Assembly (NCBI GenBank): GCA_964017185.1
Contig: OZ024869.1
Span: 66,234,315 to 66,298,314 of the forward strand
DNA from: Rugalucina vietnamica
Lineage: Eukaryota > Mollusca > Bivalvia > Lucinida > Lucinidae
Length of the DNA stretch: 64,000 nt
Reading direction: 5' to 3'
Under the pieces are notes generated by a model, which was given only the letters and a program-made list of their open reading frames with translations, was not told the DNA's origin and did not search any database. Each line of letters starts with the position of its first letter. Positions within the stretch are counted from its first letter, which is position 1. Of this stretch, positions 23,007 to 34,564 are shown piece after piece. A program made the translations under genes and the position numbers.

Positions 23007-24009
23007 ACGGGGTCTGTCCCAGAAATACGTAGACATTTGTGATAAAACAGTAATGTGTCTGCAGAATTTCATGAAATTTATATGATCTATTTGAAAACAT
23101 AACATCTAATAAACATGTCGTGCAAATATGGGTGAATTCACCCCTTACACAACAGATGTATATGCATTTATTCCAAGAGGGGTAGGTGTCTACGGCGCAC
23201 GTCAAAAACGCTGTTTTGAAATTCATCAAGATCAAATTCAACAGTTCGTTGAGGTGATATTACACAATTCTAACTATTAGTTGCACGACTAATTTTGTAA
23301 GATAAGTTTTTGAAAGTTTGAAATAATTTCCACCATCAGAAATTTTTTTAAACCTACTGCAATTATTTTATTGGAAAAAAGTGACGTAATGTAAGTTTTG
23401 CGGCGCAAAATTAGACCTTCCCCAAGCTTTTCTTTCCGGTTAAGTATACATGTATTTAACAAAATCAATTTATAAAATCAACCTTCTATTGTGTCATTGA
23501 TAATCCTGTGATGATTCTGTATGCATTTTTTTCTTTAAATATTCTAAATGCTCGTTTCTTGTTGTCATTTTAAACAAGCGACATCTTTTTGTTTTATTTC
23601 AGTCTAAAATAAAATTAGTGTTCCCTCATATAAAATGACAATGATCATGATATTTTTTCTACTTATCATTTATAACTCAAATAATTGACTATGATTTTAA
23701 CTAAGAAGACTTAATCAATGCTTAGATGACAATATTCATCACCATAACGGCTCTAATAAAGATACTGCACAGAAAACATACAACCACCCCTCCACAAAAA
23801 GGTAGCAAAATGATTTTCAACGTGCTCCGTAAACGCCGATACACCGTCATATAAATCTCCATAACTTTTGCAATTTGTAAGTTATTAAACTGATACTTTC
23901 ACAGATTGCTCAGTACAAATGTACTTTAAAAGCATGAACATATCTTTGAATTTCAACGAACCGTTCACGAAATATCAGACATCTTTATGATTTCCCGGGA
24001 CAGACCTCG
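23007..24009. mobile_element. TA-flanked TIR element nested in E1 (about 1.0 kb)
   Basis: Left end CGGGGTCTGTCCCAGAAATA and right end TTTCCCGGGACAGACCTCG are inverted and both abut TA, the usual Tc1/mariner target duplication. No transposase frame remains. Confidence 0.7.
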
Positions 24010-25754
24010 TATATGTTACATACGTTACATTTCTCATTAAGATGTCTGGTAACACCCACTCAGAACTATAGTTCTCAATAAGCATGAAATATAAGCAAAT
24101 AATTATCAACATTAGATATAGCACTTAGAAATGAGCATTTACATGTTTTGTGTAATTAGCAATACAATATTTGGCTTATGAAACTGGGGGTAGGGTTGCT
24201 AAACAACACATTTAGTATAATATATACAGTATAGGAATTTTCCATCTCCTCCATTGAACATGGTAATAGAAAAATCACATGTATTTGGAAAAGCTGGAAT
24301 GTGTTACTAAAAAACATACGATGTCACTCACAATGCTAATTTTGAAAGGGTAATTTTAATAAATGTTACAGACATTACACTGTAGGTGGCAGATGATTAT
24401 TGCTCAAGCAACTTTAGTGTGTAGAATGGACATGTTTCATGCAGACAATATGGGAAGGTGAATGGATTAATAAAAAAAAAATTCTGACGCTCAAACTGCA
24501 ATATCATTATTTTCAAACATATTATGGTAACATATGTAACAGACTGACACAGACACATGCTCCAATGTACATAAAGCAAACATCTCTTATTGGAGCAAAC
24601 CTGAATTGTCATTTAAGATATATGTTTGCAAAATATCTTATGGAATGGGGCATTAGACCGGCATGTACTGGCATTCCTGCTATGTATAATGCCCTTCGTT
24701 ATTCATTACATGTTTGTTACATATGTTACTTTCTGGATCAAAATCTTTGATCCTAGATACTTGGTTACAGATCCTCAGAGCCATGGTTCATGATTAAATA
24801 AGCAAGAAAGTATGGAACTGTGATATATATCAACCAGTTTGAAGTATTTTACATACTTCATGTTTGTTGCAATAGAAAATTTGCATTTGAAATTGGGGGT
24901 AGGGCTACTTAATACTTCATTAAAGGCAATAAATACAAGATAGGAAATTAAACCTTGGTTTTTCTATCTGCCAATTGAACATGCTGATGTCAATAAATAT
25001 CATATCTTTGGAAAAATGCATAGTGCAACTTTACAAGTAAATAATATCACTCAAAAGTGTTATTTTCAATGGGTATCTTAATTTACGTTACGTATGTTAC
25101 AGTTAGTGTGGGTCTTTGTTCAAACAATTTTAATATGTAGTATAGACATTCAGCAAGCAGACAGTATGAAAAAGTTGGGTAAAATGATAAACTATTGTCA
25201 TTTTTCTGTAGCTGAAAACACCATATCATAATTTCTTAATTTTTTTTAAGGTAACATATGTAACTGGCTGTTACAGGATAACGCCCCAACGCTCAGGGAG
25301 CAAATATCTCTTATTCTACTCAGTTTGAATTGTTCTTTAAGATAGGGTATGTATGCAAAATTCCCTAGGGGGGGGGAGCAATCGACCCTCTGGTTAGCAG
25401 CCTATATAGAATAGGATTGAATTGGTTGAAAGCACAGCTAATACTATTTTATCTATACCGTGTCAGTATCTCAGTCTCAGTTGTTTGCTTTAAACTCCGA
25501 CAAATCAATGATAAAGTTTTCTTTTAAAGGGAAAGGTTTTCCAAGTTTTAACAAATGAAAAGAACAATACAAATTTATGTATATTCATATTAATGCTGTA
25601 AAGGTTTTTCAATTAAGGCAATCTGTCTTTGTCTGAAATTAAGAAGCCTGTAAAATTAGATAAATTCTTTGTCATGTGACATTTGAAATATAAATATACT
25701 TTTAGTTTTCCTTTCTTAATGAGATTTCACATCTAATTTGGTTTAAACTTGCAG

Positions 25755-25990
25755 AGAATATATTTGAATATTATAGCCATATAGCCCGGGGAGCGAGTCA
25801 TACAACCTTTAGGGTCCTTTATTTCATAAACATAAGTTTTTGTCTGTTTGCCTATTTCCTGCAAGTTTTCCACATTATTCAACATTTTACTTATTTTTGG
25901 TGCGCAAATGACTAGATGAATAAAATTGACTTAGCTGCAAAGTAGGTTAAGGTCATCATTTATGTACATTTTGTAGTTTCCTTTAAAAAG
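25755..25990. repeat. Diverged copy of the ~440-bp repeat F6
   Basis: ATAGCCCGGGG, CATAAACATAA, GCCTATTTCCTGCAAGTTTT and AAGGTCATCATTTATG match, in order, the units at 27430-28716. Confidence 0.6.
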
Positions 25991-26036
25991 GAAAGGCTTG
26001 CCAGGTTGACATGGATTCCGGCATATGTCAGCAGAC

Positions 26037-26074
26037 CACTAGTCTTCTGCGCCTTAGGCAGATGAAGACTAGTC
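26037..26074. repeat. Short palindrome
   Basis: ACTAGTCTTCTGC pairs with GCAGATGAAGACTAGT around GCCTTAG; a stem of about 13 bp with a small bulge. Confidence 0.6.
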
Positions 26075-26620
26075 TGATTCGGTATGCCTGTAAGCAGAGA
26101 AACATTGCTGCAATTCTTTCTCCCGGAACTTGAGTTCTTCTTCCACACCTAAGTGCAGACTCCGATAGTCAATCTGGCACAACCACATGCCGTGAACATG
26201 TTATGGTTTGAAATAAATTTTACACCCCTCAAGTTTTATTTTAGTTTTGGGGGTTTTTTCTACAAATGTTCGGCTTTGGGATGTGTAGTTTCCAAACTTG
26301 GCAATTACCCGTTTACCTTCGTACAAAATTCGGGGTGAGTCATATATTGGCTGGAGTTCCTTCACACAAAACAATACAATACAAGCCAACAAGATTACAG
26401 GGTCTTTTTAACATTAGCGACCAACCAATTCAAAGTTTCATAAGAAATCTGTCAGTTTATTATCTTGTACAAAGAAACCTTTTTCAAGTAATTATCCTTT
26501 CACACTCGACCAACAGAAACTGGTTCTCGACATGAAAAATAATATGAGGTGTAAAATAGTATTAAAATGAAAGCACGTTTAACTTAAGATTTAAGTTTCA
26601 CCCAACCCCCACCCCTCCTC

Positions 26621-26643
26621 GCAGAGAGAAAGAAAGAAAGAAT
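26621..26643. repeat. Short (AAAG)n microsatellite
   Basis: About four to five AAAG units just before the element at 26836. Confidence 0.7.
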
Positions 26644-26835
26644 AATCTTGTCCGTATGAACGGAAATACAACAGTACTAATGTTATAGAAACTGTATGTG
26701 AGAGGCAAGTCGAAATGTATGTCAAAGTCTTTATACCGAACGTGTAGTCCCAGTCTAGTGGTGCTGAAACAGCATATATGTGTTGACAGGGTCATGTCTT
26801 TTTTCGTTGACGACGGGTTATGCTGGAATTGCCGA

Positions 26836-27236
26836 CATGTTACCTCGGGGGGGGGGGGGGAACTACCTATATATGACGTAGTAGGGATGTGCCGCCCGAA
26901 TAGCCCCCTTTTTCAGCCTCGCCAGATATATGAATAGGTTACCTTTTTCAAGTCAAAATATATGAATGGCCCCATTTTCCATATTTAGTCCGTGTTTAAG
27001 AGCACTTTTTTGCTGACATACACAGCTCAGAAAGTCGAAATATTTGTATATAATAGTGTATAGGTCAAAATTTTGTACAATCAAATATATGAATGGGTCA
27101 CTATATATGAATAGGTCCCTTTTTTCGATTATCAGATATATGAATAGGGTATGTTTTAAAGTATCGGGCGGCACGTCCGTACCAAAATTACCTCCGAGTT
27201 ACCCCCCTACCCCCCCCCCCACCCCGAGCATGTTAC
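26836..27236. mobile_element. Small element with G-run/C-run ends and repeated ATATATGAATRGG motifs
   Basis: Inverted ends carry CATG, CTCGGGG and poly(G)/poly(C) runs, and an inner pair GGATGTGCCGCCCGA / TCGGGCGGCACGTCC. Between them ATATATGAATAGG or ATATATGAATGG occurs five times. No coding. Confidence 0.65.
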
Positions 27237-27429
27237 AAATCACTTTGCCTCGTGTTAAGTCGAATTTTAATTAATCAAACACTTAGACAACTGATGAATT
27301 AGTTTAAGTCATAAGCTTTCTTTTGCATTTTCTTTTTGAGGCAGTTCCAACGTATACCCACAATCTCGCATTTAACCAGAGGAACAATGGTCCTGTAAAC
27401 GCACACCTGAGATCTGAGATAATACCAAT

Positions 27430-28716
27430 TAACTTCTTTGACTATAAAGGTCATATACATGTATATAGCTCCAGGACAGGACCAGAATAAACCCTGGAGT
27501 TAATTTCTTTTTCAAATTCATAAGTATTATGTCCACTTGCCCATTTTGTGAAAGTTTTTCGCTTCAGTGTCATTTTCACATTTTTTCTGCATATGAGAGC
27601 TATGCTGACCTTGCTGTTCAATCTTTCAAGGTCATCACAGGATCATGTTTTATATACACATTTTAGTGCTCTAGTCTTAATTGCTACATATCAAATTTCG
27701 TTGCAATAGGTTCAGCAGTTCCTGCGAAGAAGATTTTTGATTTTTTTAATATATATTGGCATGGCGGATATCTTCGCCATGTGACCTCGTTTACTTATAA
27801 TCACATTGGTTCCCCCTTCATACAGATGTTTCCTATAAAATTTTACTTCGATTGGCCAAGCGGTTTTAAAGAACACGATCTTTGAATATTATGGTTATAT
27901 ACATGTGCAATTACCCGGGGCAGAGGCAGACCCATCCCTGGGGATCCACATTCTTTTAAGAATCTTAAATCTCCAGTTCATTTACCCTTTTCCTGCAATT
28001 TTTGCCCTTAAAATCACATTTTAACAATTTCCCCATTCAAATGCATAGGCGACCTATGTTGACTTTGCCGTAAAATAGGTAAAGGTCATCCCAGAATCAT
28101 GATTTATACAAACTTCGTAGAACTCCATTGCTTCATGCCAAGTTTCAAAATCATTCACCTTTTGGTTCTGGAGAAGAAGATTTTTTAAGGTTTTTGCTAT
28201 TTATAGCCATGGGGGCCATCTTGGTCATGTGCCATTGACCCTTTAAATACGAGTACAAACTTTCATTCCCACTTCGTAACGATGCTCCACATAAAGTTTG
28301 GCTTTGATTGGCCTAACGGTTTCAGAGAAGAAGATGTTTGAATATTATGGTCATATACATGTATATAGCCCCGGGGTGGGGGCAGAAACCCAATAGGGAC
28401 AAAACGATTTTACATAAACATAAATATTCTGTCCATCTGCCCATTTCCTGCAAGTTTTGCCCTTCAAATCACATTTTAACAAATTTTCCCATTCAAATGC
28501 ATGGGCGACCTAAGTTGACCTTGCCGTAAAATAGGTCAAGGTCATCCCAGGGTCATAATTTATACAAATTTTGTAGAGTTTTATTGTCTTATGCTTCATG
28601 TCAAGTTTCAAAATCATAGGCCCTCTGTTTCTGGAGAAGAAGATTTTAAACATTATTGCTATTTATAGCCATGGTGGCCATCTTGGTCATGTGATCGTGA
28701 GCATTTATACCATTTT
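27430..28716. repeat. Tandem array of ~440-bp repeat F6, inverted relative to the neighbour
   Basis: Units start near TCATATACATGTATATAGC at about 27447, 27892 and 28347. Each carries GCCCATTTCCTGCAAGTTTT-like text, CGACCTA.GTTGACC, AGGTCATCCCAGG and GGCCATCTTGGTCATGTG. The same unit lies in the opposite orientation at 28780-29900. No coding frame spans a unit. Confidence 0.85.
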
Positions 28717-30033
28717 TAGCTCACCTGAGCCGAAGGCTCACAGGTGAGCTTATAGTATACCCATGCTCCGGTGTCCGTCATCCGTCATCGTCCGTCGTCG
28801 TTCACAATTTCAAAGATGTTCTCCTCTGAAACCGCTTGGCCAATCAGCCAAACTTCATATGGAGCATCCATAGGAATGGGGAACGAAAGTTTGTATAAAA
28901 TGGTCCAGGACACATGACCAAGAAGGCCACCATGGCTATAAATAGCAAAAACTTTTTTTAAAAAAAATCTTCTCTCCAGAACCAGAAGGTCTACGATTTT
29001 GAAACGTGGCATGAAGCATCAGGCAGTGAAGCTCTACAAAGTTTATATAAATTATGACCCTGGGATGACCTTGACCTTTTTATGGCAAGGTCAACTTAGG
29101 TCGCCCATGCATTTGAATAGGAAAAAATAGGAAGATGTCATTTAATGGCAAAAAACTTGCTAGGAATGAGCAAATGGACATAAGATTTATGTTTAGGAAA
29201 ATATTTTGGGCCCAGGGGGTTGTCTGCCCCTGCCCCGAGGCAATATACATGTATATGACCATAATATTCAAACATCTTCTTTTCTGAAACCGCTTGTCCA
29301 ATCAAAGCCAAACTTTATCGGAAGCATCATTAGGAAGAGGAAATGAAAGTTTATATAAATGTTCAAGGTCACATGACCAAGATGGCCGCCATTGCTATAC
29401 TCAGCAGTCTTCTTCTTCAGAACCAGAAGGCCTTTGATTTTGAAACTTTGCATGAAGCATCAGGCAATGGAGCTCTACAAAGTCTGTATAAATCTTGACC
29501 CTGGGATGACCTTGACCTTTTTTACAGCAAGGTCAACACAGGTCGCCCATGCATTTGACTGGGAAAAAATAGGAAAATGTCATTTAATGACAGAAAACTT
29601 GCAGGAATGAGCAAATAGAGACAAGATTTATGTTTAGGAAACTATTTTGGGCCCAGGTGGTTGTCTGCTCCTGCCCCGGGGCTATATGTATATGACCAAA
29701 ATATTCAACATCTTTTAAGAAACAGCTTGGCCAATCAAAGCCAAACTTTATGTGGAGCAAACTTTGGAAGGAGAAATTTGCATAAATAGTCAAGGTCACA
29801 TGACCAAGATGGCCGCCATGGCTATAGATAGCAAAAACCTTTAAAAATCTTCTTCAGAACCAGAAGGCCTATGATTTTGAAACTTCGCATGCTAGCGATT
29901 TTCGGAAAACACGCTCATTGACCTTGGTTTTGATTGAAAATACTTTGGGTTGACGCAATAAGAATTGTCGCGGTGAAAAGATCACGATTGTAAAAGCTCA
30001 CCTTGTGAGCCCAACGGCTCAGGCGAGCTAAAA
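28717..30033. mobile_element. AGCTCACC-ended TIR element carrying the ~440-bp repeat
   Basis: The left end TTTAGCTCACCTGAGCC continues into GGCTCACAGGTGAGCT, forming a hairpin. The right end has AGCTCACCTTGTGAGCC and GGCTCAGGCGAGCTAAAA. The interior holds about 2.5 units of F6 (near 28978, 29413 and 29855). This terminal hairpin is widespread in bivalve genomes, the main taxonomic hint here. No transposase. Confidence 0.8.
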
Positions 30034-30158
30034 TGGGCTTAGGTGTCTGGGCCGAATCGTCCATGGCCGAGAAGCTTATGATCCGAGATGATCCGAAACA
30101 TTGAGTAAGCCCGGAAGATGTGTCGGGTTTTACCCAACAGACATGACCGGTACTATAT

Positions 30159-30275
30159 GGAATCAGACCACAATTACTTCCCTTGGTTCGTTGATTCATA
30201 TGCTTTTCTTTTGATTTAAAAGCAAAAAAGGGGCCTGGTAGGAATCAGACCACAATTACTTCCCTTGGTTCGTTG
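30159..30275. repeat. Direct repeat of about 35 bp, 82 bp apart
   Basis: GGAATCAGACCACAATTACT followed by TCCCTTGGTTCGTTG occurs at 30159 and 30241 with no change. Confidence 0.9.
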
Positions 30276-30279
30276 TTCG

Positions 30280-31233
30280 CGATACGGATATACTTCCACA
30301 CAAAATAGTTCCCATATTTACTGGGGTATAAAGTTGACAGATCATGTTAAAATGCTGTTATTTATATCATTCTGGTTAGAATATTGTCCTAGCTTACAGG
30401 AAATGTAAAATTAGTGGAGAAATCTTGTCATTTCAGGTATTAAAGTGCCAACCGAACCACTCCTTATGCGGTTGCTCCTATACAGGTGGATAGTTTGCGA
30501 AAACACTGGTAGGTATTGAAATTGGCAGATATCTCCCAAACGAGCAGGTCAACCCATATTTTAATCTTGATTAAAAGTACTGCCACACAGTGTAGAGGCA
30601 AAACAAATGATTAAACTACATAGTAAAATTAATTGTGGTCTGTGTCCATATAGCTTTCCAATCTAGCAAGCCAAAAGAATATCCGTGAGGAAGAGAGTTG
30701 TTATGCGATGCTGCATATTTTTTCTGAGGGTAATGCAGTAGCTCAGTTTTAGGGCGTTGGGGTCTCGAACATTTGTAACCCCCTTAACTAAAATCACTTA
30801 TTTAGCACGCAAATGGGGAAGCTGCAGTTCTGTCCCGACATTACTTGAAAATGTTAACTAGAATGATGAATCTAAACTAGCACTGACAAAAAAACGATGA
30901 AATCGATATAAACCTAAAAAAAAGAATTCGAAAATCAACACAATCCCGGCGTTGCCTTCTCACCCTGCACGTATTTAAAAAACAATCGTAAAAAAGGCTC
31001 TGTTCGGCAGTACAGGGGGCATACACAACGGTGGAGGGGGTGGTGTACTCTGAAATTTTCTGGATATATAGGTGAGGCTGATAAATTTTGAATTTCGGTA
31101 TTTTTTGGGTTGTCAGAAAATATGAATATTTATTTGGGTAAGGGTATTTTGGGGGATATTATTTGGGGGTCACTTAAAAAATTGAATATTTTTATGGGGT
31201 TTTTAATTTAACGAAATAGGCATTAGTTTTAGT

Positions 31234-31235
<2 letters not shown>
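30280..31235. other. Unannotated stretch
   Basis: Nothing coding. GGGG-rich text near 31015-31200 resembles decayed repeat. Confidence 0.45.

Positions 31236-31269
<34 letters not shown>
31236..31269. repeat. Poly(T) tract
   Basis: About 34 T with no identifiable retroposon next to it. Confidence 0.9.
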
Positions 31270-31270
<1 letters not shown>

Positions 31271-31649
31271 TTTGTTTTGTCCAGGTATTTTGGGGGGTTA
31301 GGGAGCTAATGCTGGGGCAAAACCTATGTACGCAAAAATTCGGAGTACACCCTAGGGTACTTTTGTATTTTTAGCCAAAACAGATCGTTGGTTCTCATTA
31401 GAACAGCAGCCAAAATTGATCTCCGTTTAAAATATTTCACACAATAGTACAGATGTGTTTTTCCATGAAGCACTTAAAAGTGCTTTCCATGAAATTGATT
31501 ATAAATAGTAACATAATTTTATTCCCCTGCACAAGATGTAGATTACTATGTCAAGGTGTTTTCTTTCAGAGTAACCGATATTCGATTGTCCACCAATACT
31601 TGAAAGAAAAACTTAATGGTTCTAGTCTTTATCGTTCTATTTTTGGGGA

Positions 31650-31866
31650 ATCTGCATGAGAAAACCAACATTCTGTGTTTCCGACATGGTCCGACACAAA
31701 TCAGCCTGTACAGTCACATAAGCAGGTTACATTTATATGTTTGGAATTTTAGATTTAAGTAGAAGCGAAAACAAAGGCACTGATCAGTTGTGCAGATACT
31801 GTGCTACAGCTGATCTGTGTTTTTGTTTTCGCATATGCAGATTGTTGGATTTCTGGTGCGACGGCC
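31650..31866. mobile_element. Foldback/TIR element, family F1 copy c
   Basis: It shares GCATGAGAAAACCAACATT, GGTCCGACACAAATCAGCC and TTTAAGTAGAAGCGAAAAC with copies a, b and d. The central hairpin is GCGAAAACAAAGGCACTGAT / AGCTGATCTGTGTTTTTGTT and is less perfect than in copy b. Confidence 0.65.
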
Positions 31867-32349
31867 CATATATTATACTATTTGTATCGATAATTTGCGC
31901 ACAAATTTGTTAGTATATTAGGCCAACTTTAAGATAAATTGTCTTGACATAAGAATGCGTTAATTGTTATGATGCCAAAAACAGCTTTTATTCCTTTTGC
32001 AATTATATCTGTCGTTGACGACACACAAAAACAGTTACAATAACATACTCGTGTCAATACAGTTATGGAAACAACACACCGTCCAACCGACTGCTCAGAA
32101 TACAGATGTCTGCTTGTAATGCAGATGAAGAGTATTTGTTTGCAAAAATCAGGTAGTGAGTTTATGGAATCCAGCTTTTAACGGAGAATATATTTAAAGT
32201 TTGGGATACTGCAGCAGCAATCAGACTTTATTTCATGTGCAAATACAAAAAAAAAAAAACAACACCTTTTTTCCACCACGGCATGGCTCAACAGACTTAC
32301 TTTTTGACTTTTGCAAACTTACAATCTCTGCCTACCATTTTACAAACAA
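31867..32349. other. Unannotated stretch between two F1 copies
   Basis: No gene or structure recognised. Confidence 0.5.
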
Positions 32350-32548
32350 ATGAGCCGTGTCATGAGAAAAACAACATTTTGCATATGCGAAAATAAAGAC
32401 GCAGATCAGCTTCGCGTTAACCGCCTCTACAATGCCTCTACTTTCTAAATCCAAAATTTCCAGCCTATAGTCATCTGTGACTGTACAGGCCATTTTTGTC
32501 GGACCTGTTCGGAAACCACATTGTTGGTTTTCCCACGTGGTGGCTCAA
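32350..32548. mobile_element. Foldback/TIR element, family F1 copy d
   Basis: Ends TGAGCCGTGTCATGAGAAAA and GGTTTTCCCACGTGGTGGCTCA. Half of the central palindrome is lost after GCAGATCAGCTTCGCGTTAA. Confidence 0.7.
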
Positions 32549-34066
32549 ATGCTCTTTGATCTGTCTTCAAAGCAGTCGGATGTACGGCGTGAAACCAAAA
32601 ATATGTTTTTACGCATATAATCTTGAATTTTCGCTGAATAAAGCCAATTGGGTTAACCCTCTTTAAATATTTCTCTATGTTGCTTTTGTTACTTTGACAT
32701 TCAGAGGAGAAATAGTTTAACACACTAATGCATTTCAATCCCGATTATGTTTATTGTGATCATGTACATGTACGACGTAAATGGCGATGAGGCTTTGTTA
32801 TTACAAACATCTACATGTAAATATGACACCAGTGGAGTTGCCAATAGCCGCCCTTTTGATCAGGCAGGGAATGCTCGCAGCCTGTTTAGTAACTTACAGC
32901 GAATGACCATTTTGACCATTTTAGACAAACTTGAGATAACTATCAATTTGCGATATTTACCATACAATCCAATTTACAAAATATGAACCTGGATACGAAA
33001 AGGTGTAACCTGTGCGGTGATTTTGAATGACACGTATTAAAAATATTATGACGTCAAAAAGCAGGGGCAATAATTCTATAAAGTCAAGGTAAAAAGATTC
33101 TACAAAAGTGGTTCCTGTTGCTCATATGAATGACAACTTAATGTGTAGAATAAAAGGGGCCTGTATATACTGTTGCGAAAGTTATAGCCTTTTCTATACT
33201 GGGGATCGAAATGACATATTGTAAATTAACTGAAAAGCTTTCACCACATATGAACAGCATTCTCATTGATTGTCCACAGGAAAAGTAATCAAGCAAGTGA
33301 CAAGTATTAAAGAGCACCCCGTACAGGGCTTGAGTGAATATTTTTTTCTATCTCGACTCGACATTTATTTCGATCTATTTCATTACCGTGGCTTGCATCA
33401 TGGTACATGTATTTCACTTATTTCTTTTTCTATAACTTAATTGCGTCAAAACATTATCATAAAACGTTTGTGCATGCATGTGCCTGTGTGTTGGTTTTGT
33501 GTTTGCTTAGTAAGCTGGGAGATACTTTTAGGAAAACCTTAACCGTGCGTTGAGTATGTTTGGAATATCGAGGAGACAAGTAACAGCACTGACAATTCAA
33601 TATTTATCCTATAATGTATAAAGTAGGAAATATAAGACACATGATAAAACTAATCAGTAACAAAAGACAAAATAATTACACGCGCCTAAGGCAGACAATT
33701 CTAGGTGGATGAGAACATTATTCAAACACACAGCAAAACCATTTGTTTATTTGAGTGTCACATATCAAATAAATACAATACAGATTCACAACAAACTACA
33801 ACATATAGTTGATATATATAATATGATTTAAACATAATACATGTATCACATATTTACATAATGTACATCAAATAATTCGTAAGAAGCATTCGCACACATT
33901 AGGAAGTATTAAAACAAATGTCTTTAAACCCTAAAAGTCTGCAAATCAACATTTTTTTGTATTATAGTATTGAAAATAAGCCAATCTTGATTTTCTTAAA
34001 AGATGTTCGCTGCGAAGTACAAACACCAGTAGACCTAAAGGAGCGAGTCCGCGAATCTTTGGGTAC
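32549..34066. other. Unannotated stretch
   Basis: AT-rich sequence with short frames only. No element or gene recognised. Confidence 0.5.
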
Positions 34067-34261
34067 TTACTCGCCGAGACCTGGCACCGGATCGTCACAA
34101 AACGCTTCTCCACGAGCCACCGCCCCCATCTCCAGGAACGTTTGTGCCCAGAGCATGCAGGGGTCCACTTGTGTTTGCACCGGGTTGAAGTACAACATCA
34201 TGGGTAAAAGCAAATACCAAATTGGTATAAATCTAGAATTCTTTGTCGGTATAAAACGTTT
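34067..34261 (-). CDS. Coding-like single exon of an unrecognised protein
   Basis: On the minus strand an open frame runs for about 64 codons after a possible acceptor (AAAAG|AAACG) and includes WYLLLPMMLYFNPVQT and then DPCMLWAQTFLEMGAVARG, ending CDDPVPGLG. It then meets either a consensus donor GTAAGT (GT at 34070-34069) or, read through, a TAA stop. The segment 34065-34200 is clearly more GC-rich than its surroundings and its codons look like real coding. The overlapping plus-strand frame (33918-34286) is its shadow. I found no neighbouring exon, so it may be an exon of a gene with distant exons, or a captured or relic exon. Product unknown. Confidence 0.45.
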   Translation of the reverse strand, partial: KRFIPTKNSRFIPIWYLLLPMMLYFNPVQTQVDPCMLWAQTFLEMGAVARGEAFCDDPVPGLGE

Positions 34262-34564
34262 CTTTTATATGAAAGACGTTACTTAAGACAATACCACAAC
34301 TGAAAATTATATTTATAAAGTATTAAAACTTAATCAAACCGGTTGCATACTTGTATAAAGCTAAAACAAAAAGCAACAACAACACAACTTAGTTCAAAAG
34401 ACTGACAAGGGTAAGAGACTATATATATCACAGGCAGTATGAGTACTTTAAAATTGCAATATAAGTGGATCCTTGCAAAGAATATCATAGGCATAAGGTA
34501 AAACTTTGCACACTTTAGTAATAAAACTTATTTAAATTGCAATATCTATCATTTACAAATAAAA

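Larger units (their letters stand above)
20244..25379. mobile_element. 5.1-kb TIR element E1 (non-autonomous)
   Basis: The ends are inverted: GCTCCCCCCC...CCTAGGGAATTTTGCA on the left and TGCAAAATTCCCTAGGGGGG...GAGC on the right. Further inward, ATTCAAATGAGAGATGTTTG and GGGGCGTAAC pair with CAAATATCTCTTATT and ATAACGCCCC. Both subterminal parts carry GTWACATATGTWAC quasi-palindromes and are internally duplicated. The centre (about 21050-22800) has sequences related to the 188-bp satellite of the element at 59391. A TA-flanked MITE lies inside. No transposase frame was found. Confidence 0.75.

Noticed and set aside
22999..23241. 80-codon minus-strand frame as a transposase piece of the TA-flanked element
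   Set aside because: It contains no helix-turn-helix or DDE/D-like pattern.
33918..34286. 122-codon plus-strand frame
   Set aside because: It is the shadow of the minus-strand coding-like exon, whose codons and splice donor are more convincing.
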